From NCBI RefSeq assembly GCF_000524475.1, contig NZ_BAVQ01000023.1, positions 1-64,000 of the forward strand: DNA of 64,000 bases. The letters run 5' to 3'. The stretch is from Tomitella biformata AHU 1821. GTDB taxonomy: Bacteria; Actinomycetota; Actinomycetes; Mycobacteriales; Mycobacteriaceae. Under the pieces are notes generated by a model, which searched no databases, was not told the DNA's origin, and was given only the letters and a program-made list of their open reading frames with translations. A program made the position numbers and the translations under genes. Positions within the stretch are counted from its first letter, which is position 1; each line of letters starts with the position of its first letter. This document shows positions 24,702 to 31,479 of the stretch, in pieces.

Positions 24702-25862
24702 ATGCTCTCGCCCCTTGACGACTTCCCTGTGCACCAGATCGCCGAGGTCATCCGGCACGTCGGCACCTCGGACCGCAACTTCTATGACCGCTACTACTTC
24801 AACTGCTATCCGCAGCCGGGCATGGTCGAGGACCCGCTGTTCCTCATCATCGGGCTCGGCCAGTACCCCAACCTTGGCGTGATGGACGCGTTCGCGGTGC
24901 TGCGCCGCGGAGACGACCACATTGTCTTCCGCGCGTCCAAGGCGCTCGGATCCGACCGGATGGACCTGAATGTGGGCCCGCTGCGGGTCGAGGTGCTCGA
25001 CGGCCTGCATCGGCTCCGCATCGTGCTCGCCCCGAATGCGCAGGCCCCGAACCTGTCCTTCGACCTGACCTTCCAGTCCAATATCCCCGCCGCGTTGGAG
25101 TCCCGCCACTTCGTCCGCCAACTCGAGCGCGTCACGTTCGACACGCAGCGCTTCGTCCAGACCGGCACGTGGAGCGGCGAGCTCACCGTCGACGGCATCA
25201 CCACGCCCGTCACCCCCGACGCGTGGCTCGGCAACCGCGACCGCTCCTGGGGCGTGCGCCCCGTCGGCGAGGCGGAGCCGCCCGGCCGCCGCGGCGACCC
25301 CGCCGAGACGGCGCGGGCGAACTTCTTCTGGATCTACGCCGTCATGCAGTTCGAGGAGTTCTCGGTCAGCATGATCATCCAGGAGGACGCCGAGGGCCGG
25401 CGCATCGTGGAGGACGCCACCCGCATCTGGCGGGACAAGGCTCATCCGCCGGAGTGGCTGGGCAGGCCGGAGCATGAGCTCGTCTTCCAGTCCGGCACCC
25501 GCGAGGTCGCCTCCGCCACCCTGACGTTCCGCCGTCCTGGCCCCGTCGGCCAGCCCGACTACAGCATCATCGTCGCCTGTGATCCCGTCCTCCCCCACTA
25601 TCTGGGTGTCGGAACCGGCTATGGGCTGGAACAAGATTGGCGCCATGGCATGTGGCAGGGCGACCTCGTGGTGCAGGGATTGCGCCACAAGGTCGACGAG
25701 ATCGAGCCCTGGAAGAAGATGATGTGCCCGGTGGACAACCTGGCGCGGTTCACCCTGACCGAGCACGGGGCCGACCAGCATGGCACGGGACTGCTGGAGG
25801 TTGCGGCGATCGGCCCGCACGCGAGATATGGCTTCGCCGGCATGGGCGATGTCGCGCCCTGA
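24702..25862 (+). CDS. DUF7064/7065-type (lipocalin-like CrtC fold) hypothetical protein
   Basis: A 386-residue soluble protein rich in predicted beta-strands. The WLGNRDRSWGVRPVGE segment (about residues 176-191) and a late tryptophan-rich TGYGLEQDWRHGMWQG resemble the hydroxyneurosporene/diels-alderase-like beta-barrel proteins often encoded beside APH-fold kinases in mycobacteria. No catalytic residues can be named with confidence. It starts one base after the kinase stop, so the two genes are co-translated and probably act on the same compound. Function unknown. Confidence 0.65.
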   Translation: MLSPLDDFPVHQIAEVIRHVGTSDRNFYDRYYFNCYPQPGMVEDPLFLIIGLGQYPNLGVMDAFAVLRRGDDHIVFRASKALGSDRMDLNVGPLRVEVLDGLHRLRIVLAPNAQAPNLSFDLTFQSNIPAALESRHFVRQLERVTFDTQRFVQTGTWSGELTVDGITTPVTPDAWLGNRDRSWGVRPVGEAEPPGRRGDPAETARANFFWIYAVMQFEEFSVSMIIQEDAEGRRIVEDATRIWRDKAHPPEWLGRPEHELVFQSGTREVASATLTFRRPGPVGQPDYSIIVACDPVLPHYLGVGTGYGLEQDWRHGMWQGDLVVQGLRHKVDEIEPWKKMMCPVDNLARFTLTEHGADQHGTGLLEVAAIGPHARYGFAGMGDVAP

Positions 25863-25910
25863 ACCGAAACGACTGCACACCACGCCATTATTCGGCACAC
25901 TGAAGAGCGG

Positions 25911-25925
25911 CTCGGAAATGCCGAG
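25911..25925. repeat. Small inverted repeat
   Basis: CTCGG-aaatg-CCGAG in the 89-nt gap before the small gene at 25952. It may be a hairpin in that gene's leader. Confidence 0.25.
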
Positions 25926-25951
25926 GCGGTGCTCGATGAAAGGACGCTGAG

Positions 25952-26173
25952 ATGTCAGTTTCGATGGAACTCGGGAAGGTCCTAGACAAAGCGTATGAGG
26001 GCAAATCGCTGGACGAGGTGCTGGCGGCTCCGCCGTCCGCTCTCGCCGGGCTGACCGAGAAGCACGACACGATCCTCAAGGACCTCGGGATTAAGACCAT
26101 CAAGGACATGGGCACCAACAAGTACTTCGCGCTAGCCAACGCCCTCGCTCAGGCCGGCACATACCAGGGCTGA
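25952..26173 (+). CDS. Small conserved hypothetical protein
   Basis: A 73-residue, mainly helical protein without membrane segment or signal. The C-terminal half (HDTILKDLGIKTIKDMGTNKYFALANAL) has the rhythm of a helix-hairpin-helix, with LGIKTIKDMG as a possible hairpin, but this is impression only. AAAGGA lies 8 nt before the ATG. The gene stands alone ahead of the defence island, separated from it by a bidirectional terminator-like hairpin. Confidence 0.6.
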   Translation: MSVSMELGKVLDKAYEGKSLDEVLAAPPSALAGLTEKHDTILKDLGIKTIKDMGTNKYFALANALAQAGTYQG

Positions 26174-26211
26174 TCCGCTACGACGCATCATCTTTGAGGT
26201 GCCCGGACGAT

Positions 26212-26241
26212 GGCCGGTCGGGGTGATTATCCCGGCCGGCC
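26212..26241. terminator. Bidirectional terminator-like hairpin
   Basis: GGCCGGTCGGG (26212-26222) pairs with CCCGGCCGGCC (26231-26241) through 11 pairs including one G-T wobble; 8-nt loop. It lies between convergent genes and marks the left boundary of the defence island. Confidence 0.6.
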
Positions 26242-26251
26242 ACGCAGATTC

Positions 26252-26419
26252 TCAGCGGGAGGTCGGCGGGGAGTCCGCTCCGGCGTCCTGACGCTCCCGC
26301 CTGGTGGCGTTTGCCAATCGCACGATCTGGTCCGGGGTCTCGCGTCCCAGCTTGTCATTGATCTCGATGGTCAGCTGAGCCGCGATCACCTGCGCCTTAG
26401 TTACCTTGACTTTAGTCAT
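26252..26419 (-). CDS. Small protein A2 of a duplicated module (KVKVT..GRETP type)
   Basis: A 55-residue protein, MTKVKVTKAQVIAAQLTIEI then NDKLGRETPDQIVRLAN. It is clearly homologous to the protein encoded at 30739-30909: KVKVTxxQVxAAQLxxxxxxxxGRETPxxIVxxA. The ATG at 26419 overlaps the stop of gene A1 by 8 nt, so the two are translationally coupled. No known domain is recognised; the size and basic start could suit a small DNA-binding or antitoxin-like protein, but that is speculation. It is last in the leftward XRE-A1-A2 unit. Confidence 0.75.
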   Translation of the reverse strand: MTKVKVTKAQVIAAQLTIEINDKLGRETPDQIVRLANATRRERQDAGADSPPTSR

Positions 26420-26705
26420 CGGTTTCCTCCCATCCTTGTTCGAAACCAGTATTGCCCCGATCGCTCTCAGCCGCCAGTGGCTGGTCGTATACGGCCACCA
26501 ACACTTCCAAGATCGCGGCCAACTCGTCTCGACCAGCGAGTTCGCTCCGAGAGACACTCTTCAAAACGACCGTCCCAACCTCCGCATGTTGCATTCGAGA
26601 ATCCAGTGCCAGTTCAGTCGCCCACTGGAAACATCGCCACCATTCCTCGCGACGGCCCTGGACCTCCCGCTGCGCGGTAGCCCGATCCCCCGACCGCCAC
26701 GCCAA
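26412..26705 (-). CDS. Small protein A1 of a duplicated module (REVQG..EEWWR type), 5'-shortened
   Basis: About 97 residues: AWRSGDRATAQREVQG then RREEWWRCFQWATELAL and a variable tail. It is homologous to B1 (30893-31276). The similarity continues upstream of the first usable start (TTG at 26705) into GAWLSALLAW, so an unusual start such as the ATT at 26735, or coupling from the XRE stop at 26752, may be used. The alternative is that the N-terminal membrane helix seen in B1 has been lost here because the XRE gene abuts it. Overlaps A2 by 8 nt. Function unknown. Confidence 0.6.
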   Translation of the reverse strand: MAWRSGDRATAQREVQGRREEWWRCFQWATELALDSRMQHAEVGTVVLKSVSRSELAGRDELAAILEVLVAVYDQPLAAESDRGNTGFEQGWEETDD

Positions 26706-26751
26706 CAGCGCGGATAGCCACGCCCCGTCTGAAATTGCTGCCGCGAACCTG

Positions 26752-27126
26752 TTAGCGCGTGATCTCGGGCTTCTCGCCGATGGTCAGCCGTCGGGTCATC
26801 TCGACCTCGACCTCTGTCCAGGACAGGTCGTTGGCGGTCTCGCGGGATCTACGCTGCACCTGCCCGCCGACATCGGGGATTAGCATCTCCGGCGGCACGC
26901 GCAGGGTTTGGGCCAGCGCGAAAATGGTGGAAAGGTGCGGGTCCCCGCAACCGTCGTCGCGGCTGACGTTGCGCTCCAAGTTCGACACCGTGTTGCGGTG
27001 CACTCCGCTCATGTGCGCCAGCTGTTCCTGGGTGAGATTGCGGTGCTTCCGGAGCCAGCGAAGACGGTTGGCGAAGGAGAGTCCGTAGCTCTGCCAATCG
27101 AGCTCGCCTGCCTCCGTTCGCGTCAC
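26752..27126 (-). CDS. XRE-family HTH regulator of the defence island
   Basis: A 124-residue protein with a Cro/CI-type helix-turn-helix: FANRLRWLRKHRNLTQEQLA then HMSGVHRNTVSNLERN (about residues 18-54). The C-terminal part has SWTEVEVEMTRRLT and no recognised domain. I take the GTG at 27126; earlier codons are low-complexity. It diverges from the helicase gene, and an 18-bp palindrome (27160-27177) lies between the two starts. The same palindrome occurs before the methylase gene 4 kb away. It is therefore the likely repressor of both transcription units. Confidence 0.85.
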   Translation of the reverse strand: MTRTEAGELDWQSYGLSFANRLRWLRKHRNLTQEQLAHMSGVHRNTVSNLERNVSRDDGCGDPHLSTIFALAQTLRVPPEMLIPDVGGQVQRRSRETANDLSWTEVEVEMTRRLTIGEKPEITR

Positions 27127-27159
27127 CCCATCACGCTGTCGTAGCCGCGGGCTATTGTC

Positions 27160-27177
27160 TGCACACCATGTTGTGCA
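27160..27177. promoter_or_regulatory. Operator 1 of the defence island
   Basis: TGCACACC-AT-GTTGTGCA, an 18-bp near-perfect palindrome between the divergent XRE and helicase starts, ending right where the helicase Shine-Dalgarno begins (AAGGAG, 27177-27182). It matches sites at 31422-31439 and, more weakly, 31491-31508. Confidence 0.7.
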
Positions 27178-27190
27178 AGGAGTGTGAGTG

Positions 27191-30100
27191 ATGCCGCAGC
27201 CCAACGCCGCGAACCTGCCCGCCCGTCTGGAGGACCTCGAGTCCGGTGTCCGGGCGGTCGGCATCGCCGCCGAGCCGGTCGCGGTCCTCGCCGTCGTCAG
27301 GCACGGCTCAGACGCCGCCACTGTCACTTACAAGACGGCCGACGGCGTCCTCGGCGAGCGGCTGCTCTACCGCGCCGACGAGACCGCGCTGGCCATCGAA
27401 AGCCCCCAGAGCCGTTGGGGGTTCACCGCCGACGCCGCCGATTTCCGCCTGGCTGCCGAGGCCCTGCGCATCCGGATGGCGGGCCTGCATGACCCGATGC
27501 TCGCGGTCTCCTCCAGCGACGTCCGCCCGCTGCCGCACCAGATCCGCGCGGTCTACGGCGAGCTGCTCCCCCGCACCCCGCTGCGATTCCTACTGGCCGA
27601 CGATCCCGGCGCCGGCAAGACCATCATGGCCGGGCTCTACGCCAAAGAGCTGATGCTGCGCGGGGACCTCACGCGCATGCTCATCATCGCGCCCGGCGGG
27701 CTCGTGGAGCAGTGGCAGGACGAGCTCGACTCGAAGTTCGGGATCCGTGCGGAGCTGCTCTCCCGCGAGATGTTCACCGGTGCCGTCGACGGCAACCCCT
27801 TCCAGCGCCACCCGCTGCTGATCGCCCGCATGGACCAACTCGCCCGCAACGAGGAGCTACTGGAGCACCTCGAGCACAGCGAGTGGGACCTGGTCGTCGT
27901 CGACGAGGCCCACCGGATGTCCGCCAGCTGGTGGGGCGGCGAGCTGCGCAAGACCAAGCGCTATGAGCTGGGCCAGCAGCTCGGGCGGATCGCCCGGCAC
28001 CTGCTGCTGATGACCGCCACCCCGCACTCGGGCAGCGAGGAGAACTTCCAGACCTTCCTCGCGCTGCTGGACCCGGACCGGTTCGAGGGCCGCTTCCGCG
28101 CGGGCGCGCACTCCACCGACACCACCGGGCTGATGCGCCGCATGGTCAAGGAGGAACTGCTCACGTTCGAGGGCAGGCCGCTGTTCCCGGAACGGATCGC
28201 GGAGACCGTGCCGTACACACTCTCCCCCGGCGAGCTGGACCTCTACGAGTCCGTGACCCAGTACGTGCGCGAGGAGATGAACCGCGCAGACTCGCTCGAC
28301 GGTCCCCGCAACCGCACCGTCGGGTTCGCGCTGACCGTCCTGCAGCGTCGGCTCGCGTCGAGCACCCACGCCATCCTGCGCTCTCTTGAGCGACGGCGGG
28401 AGCGCCTGCGCGCCAACAGGGTCGAGATGCTCAACCCCACCGTTGCGGCACCGAAGGCCCTGGACTGGGCCAAGCTCGACGATCCCGAGGAGCTCGACGC
28501 CGCCGAGGCCGAGGATCTCGAGGAGAAGGTGGTCGACGCCGCCACCGCGTCGCGCACCGTCGCGGAGCTCGACGTGGAGATCAAGCTCCTCGGCAACCTC
28601 GTGGAGCTGGCGACCCGGGTGCGCGACGCCGGCGAGGACCGCAAGTGGGCGGAGCTGCGCTCGCTGCTGCTGGACAAGAACCTGCTGCGTGACGAGAGCG
28701 GGGCCCCGCGCAAGCTCATCGTGTTCACCGAGCACAAGGACACGCTGTATTACCTGACCGACCAGATCCGCAACGTCCTCGGCCGCGAGGAGGCCGTGGT
28801 CACCATCCACGGCGGCACTCCGCGCGAGGAGCGCCGCCGCATCCGCGAGGCATTCACGCACGATGCCGGCACCCAGGTCCTGGTCGCCACCGACGCCGCG
28901 GGCGAGGGCCTGAACCTGCAGGCCGCGTACCTGATGGTCAACTACGATCTGCCGTGGAACCCCAATCGGCTGGAGCAGCGGTTCGGCCGCATCCACCGTA
29001 TCGGTCAGGAGCACGTGTGCCGGCTGTGGAACCTCGTCGCTGAGGGCACCCGGGAGGGCCAGGTGTTCACCAGGCTGCTGGCGAAGATGGAGGAGCAGCG
29101 CCGCGCATACGGCGGGAACCTGTTCGACGTGCTGGGCGACGCGTTTGAGGATCGGCCGCTGCGGGACCTGCTGATGGACGCGATCCGCTACGGCGACGAC
29201 CCCGCACGCGCCGCCGAACTCGAGGCCGTGGTGGACGCCGAGGTCGCGCATGGTCTGGAGGATCTACTGGCCGAGCGCGCGCTGGCCCGCGAATCCCTCG
29301 ACCCGCACGAGCTGGCGCGGATGCGCCGCGAGATGGACGAGGCCCATGCCCGACGCCTCCAGCCCCACTACATCGAGCTGTTCTTCCGCGAGGCCTTCAC
29401 CCGGCTCGGTGGGCGCATCTCCCCGCGCGAGCGACAGCGCTTCGAGATCTCCAATGTGCCCGCGGCGCTGCGCAACCGGCAGCGGCCGGGGGCCTTCCAG
29501 CCATTAACCACGAAATATCAACGGGTGACGTTCGAGCCCAGTTCTGTCGATAGTGGGGCTGCGCGCGCCGAGCTGCTCGCGCCCGGGCATCCGTTGATCG
29601 ACACGGTGCTCGACACGACCCTCGAGAACCACCGCGGCACCCTCGAGGCGGGTTCAATGTTGTTCGCCCCCAACGATTCCAGCGCGCAGCCCCGGCTCAT
29701 CGTGGCGCTCACCGGGGAGATCACCGACGGTACGGGGACTGCGGTCAGCAAGCAGTTCGCCTTCGTCTCGCTCACTCCGGACGGCACCGCCACCGATTCC
29801 GGCCCCGCGCCGTACCTGGACACCGAGCCCCTGCCCGCCTCGGCGAAGTCTGTGGCTGAGGAGGTCATGGCGCAGCCCTGGCTCGCGGGCGGCGTGGAGC
29901 AACTGGCGACGTCGTGGTCGATCACCCACGCCCAGCCCGCGCACCTCGACGAGGTCCGCCGCCGGATGCTGCCAATGGTGGAGAAGACCCGCGCCGCCGT
30001 CCGCCAGCGGCTCGTCTCGCAGGTGAACTACCTCGACGGCGAGGCCACCCGGCTGCGCGAGGAGCTCGATGCCGGCAAGGGCAAGAAGCGCGGTCAGAGC

Positions 30101-30712
30101 CCGGATCGGCTGGAGTCACGGGCGCGCGAGCTGGAGCAGCGGCTGCATCAGCGTGTTGCCTTATTGGACGCCGAGGCGCAGCTGGCGGCCAAGCCGCCGA
30201 CGATCGCAGGGGCGGCGCTCGTCATCCCGGCGGGCATGCTCCCACTCGATTCCGAGTTCCCGCCTGGCTCCGATTTGGTACCGGCATCTGAATTGCCCCT
30301 GGTGCCCGCGTCCTTCGCCCGCGACACCGCGGTGACCGACCGCCGGGCCGTCGACGCGGCGCTGGCCGCCGAGCGGGCCCTGGGCCGCGAGCCGGAGGAG
30401 ATGTCGCATTCGAATCCCGGCTTCGACATCCGCTCCACCGCCGCCGACGGCTCGACGATCTTCATCGAGGTCAAGGGCCGGATCGTCGGTGCCGCGGACT
30501 TCTTCATCACCTACAACGAGATGCTGTACGGCAAGAACATCGCGCAGAACCACCGGCTGGTGATGGTCTCGGTAAGCCCGGACGGGCCTGAGCACGATCA
30601 GCTGCGGTACCTGGTGGACCCGTTCCGGTCGATCGACATGGGCGGCTTCCCCGCAACGACAGTGCAGGCCAGTTGGCCGAAGATGTGGAAGGCAGGCGGC
30701 GGTCCCGTGTGA
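27191..30712 (+). CDS. SNF2-family helicase with C-terminal DUF3883 (HmaA/DrmD-like)
   Basis: A 1173-residue superfamily 2 translocase, one of three core parts of a predicted anti-phage system. Walker A ADDPGAGKT (about 136-144), DEAH box VVVDEAH (236-241), LLMTATPHSGSEENF (272-286) and the helicase C-terminal block with QRFGRIHRIGQEH (about 595-607) are intact. Long helical regions follow, and residues about 1070-1140 form a DUF3883 (SNPGFDIRS..FIEVKGR), a nuclease-related fold whose IEVKGR resembles the E-x-K core. The start is the ATG at 27191, with AAGGAG exactly 8 nt upstream. It is divergent from the XRE gene. DrmD of class 1 DISARM has the same architecture, but no drmA, drmB or drmC is present. 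Confidence 0.9.
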   Translation: MPQPNAANLPARLEDLESGVRAVGIAAEPVAVLAVVRHGSDAATVTYKTADGVLGERLLYRADETALAIESPQSRWGFTADAADFRLAAEALRIRMAGLHDPMLAVSSSDVRPLPHQIRAVYGELLPRTPLRFLLADDPGAGKTIMAGLYAKELMLRGDLTRMLIIAPGGLVEQWQDELDSKFGIRAELLSREMFTGAVDGNPFQRHPLLIARMDQLARNEELLEHLEHSEWDLVVVDEAHRMSASWWGGELRKTKRYELGQQLGRIARHLLLMTATPHSGSEENFQTFLALLDPDRFEGRFRAGAHSTDTTGLMRRMVKEELLTFEGRPLFPERIAETVPYTLSPGELDLYESVTQYVREEMNRADSLDGPRNRTVGFALTVLQRRLASSTHAILRSLERRRERLRANRVEMLNPTVAAPKALDWAKLDDPEELDAAEAEDLEEKVVDAATASRTVAELDVEIKLLGNLVELATRVRDAGEDRKWAELRSLLLDKNLLRDESGAPRKLIVFTEHKDTLYYLTDQIRNVLGREEAVVTIHGGTPREERRRIREAFTHDAGTQVLVATDAAGEGLNLQAAYLMVNYDLPWNPNRLEQRFGRIHRIGQEHVCRLWNLVAEGTREGQVFTRLLAKMEEQRRAYGGNLFDVLGDAFEDRPLRDLLMDAIRYGDDPARAAELEAVVDAEVAHGLEDLLAERALARESLDPHELARMRREMDEAHARRLQPHYIELFFREAFTRLGGRISPRERQRFEISNVPAALRNRQRPGAFQPLTTKYQRVTFEPSSVDSGAARAELLAPGHPLIDTVLDTTLENHRGTLEAGSMLFAPNDSSAQPRLIVALTGEITDGTGTAVSKQFAFVSLTPDGTATDSGPAPYLDTEPLPASAKSVAEEVMAQPWLAGGVEQLATSWSITHAQPAHLDEVRRRMLPMVEKTRAAVRQRLVSQVNYLDGEATRLREELDAGKGKKRGQSPDRLESRARELEQRLHQRVALLDAEAQLAAKPPTIAGAALVIPAGMLPLDSEFPPGSDLVPASELPLVPASFARDTAVTDRRAVDAALAAERALGREPEEMSHSNPGFDIRSTAADGSTIFIEVKGRIVGAADFFITYNEMLYGKNIAQNHRLVMVSVSPDGPEHDQLRYLVDPFRSIDMGGFPATTVQASWPKMWKAGGGPV

Positions 30713-30738
30713 GGGGGCCGGTGTGAGCCTGCCCTGGA

Positions 30739-30909
30739 TCAGCTCGCCGCGCGCGGCATCTCCCTCGCACTGCCCCGCTCATCGTCCTGCCCGAGCTTGG
30801 CGATCTTGACGATCCACTCGGGCGTCTCACGGCCGTCCTCGATGTCCATGTCCACCCGAAGTTGGGCGGCCATGACCTGAGATCGAGTGACCTTAACTTT
30901 CCGGCTCAC
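30739..30909 (-). CDS. Small protein B2 of a duplicated module (KVKVT..GRETP type)
   Basis: A 56-residue protein, SRKVKVTRSQVMAAQLRVD then MDIEDGRETPEWIVKIAKL, a paralogue of A2 (26252-26419). The GTG at 30909 is preceded by GGAGG at 6 nt and overlaps the stop of B1 by 17 nt. The conserved core KVKVT..Q..AAQL....GRETP is kept, while the C-terminal tail differs. It sits on the minus strand between two plus-strand core genes of the defence system, the position where accessory embedded genes are found in Hma loci. Confidence 0.75.
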   Translation of the reverse strand: MSRKVKVTRSQVMAAQLRVDMDIEDGRETPEWIVKIAKLGQDDERGSAREMPRAAS

Positions 30910-31276
30910 CGTCACCCTCCGTTCTGTCCAGCACGTACTCGGTGTTAGCGGAATCTGCACCATCAGCCTGCGTCTCGCCCAGCATACTGTCCAGCACCGC
31001 GCGGACTGCGTCTCTCTCCGGATACTCCGCCAGCGGACTTCGTCGAATCACCCGCAAGAGCGCCGCTCCAGACTGGGCTCTGTTCTCCCGCTCATCTAGC
31101 GCCAACTCCGTCGACCACTGGAACCGACGCCACCACTCCTCACGCTTCCCCTGCACCTCGCGCTGCACGGTGGCCCGAGCGCCCGACCTCCAGGCCAAGA
31201 GCGCGGACAGCCATGCCCCGACCACCGCGAACCCCGTCAACACCGCCTGTAGTGCCTCCATAGCGGAATTGAACAT
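30893..31276 (-). CDS. Small membrane-anchored protein B1 of a duplicated module
   Basis: A 127-residue protein. An N-terminal hydrophobic helix (AVLTGFAVVGAWLSALLAW, about residues 11-29) is followed by RSGARATVQREVQGKREEWW then RRFQWSTELAL, shared with A1, and a variable acidic tail. The topology suggests an inner-membrane anchor with a cytosolic amphipathic helix, reminiscent of effectors or sensors but unassigned. ATG at 31276 (an ATG at 31261 is possible). B1 and B2 form a two-gene unit divergent from the methylase operon, with operator 2 in the gap. Confidence 0.75.
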   Translation of the reverse strand: MFNSAMEALQAVLTGFAVVGAWLSALLAWRSGARATVQREVQGKREEWWRRFQWSTELALDERENRAQSGAALLRVIRRSPLAEYPERDAVRAVLDSMLGETQADGADSANTEYVLDRTEGDGEPES

Positions 31277-31421
31277 CAAGGGTCTGACATCGATTCCGGG
31301 AAGTGTGTCATTCGCGAACTGTCTGGCGAGCGAGTGCTGTAGTCACCCCGCGGCAGGTGGTCCTCGCTCGCCGCTGCGGGTCAACGATATGCCGGTCAAC
31401 CGGTCTGCGATGATCAACTAA

Positions 31422-31439
31422 AGCACAACACGTTGTGCT
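31422..31439. promoter_or_regulatory. Operator 2 of the defence island
   Basis: AGCACAAC-AC-GTTGTGCT, an 18-bp palindrome with perfect 8-bp arms. It shares nGCACAnC-An-GTTGTGCn with operator 1 at 27160-27177. It lies between the divergent B1 and methylase genes. Confidence 0.7.
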
Positions 31440-31479
31440 CACCTCCTTGCAGCATCGCGCCTTGACCGATCGGACCTCC

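Noticed and set aside
26252-31276. Simple toxin-antitoxin interpretation of the small gene pairs
   Set aside because: Overlapping small genes and a nearby XRE protein suggest it, but neither small protein shows a known toxin or antitoxin fold, and the XRE gene has its own operator logic. I left it as an open possibility only.
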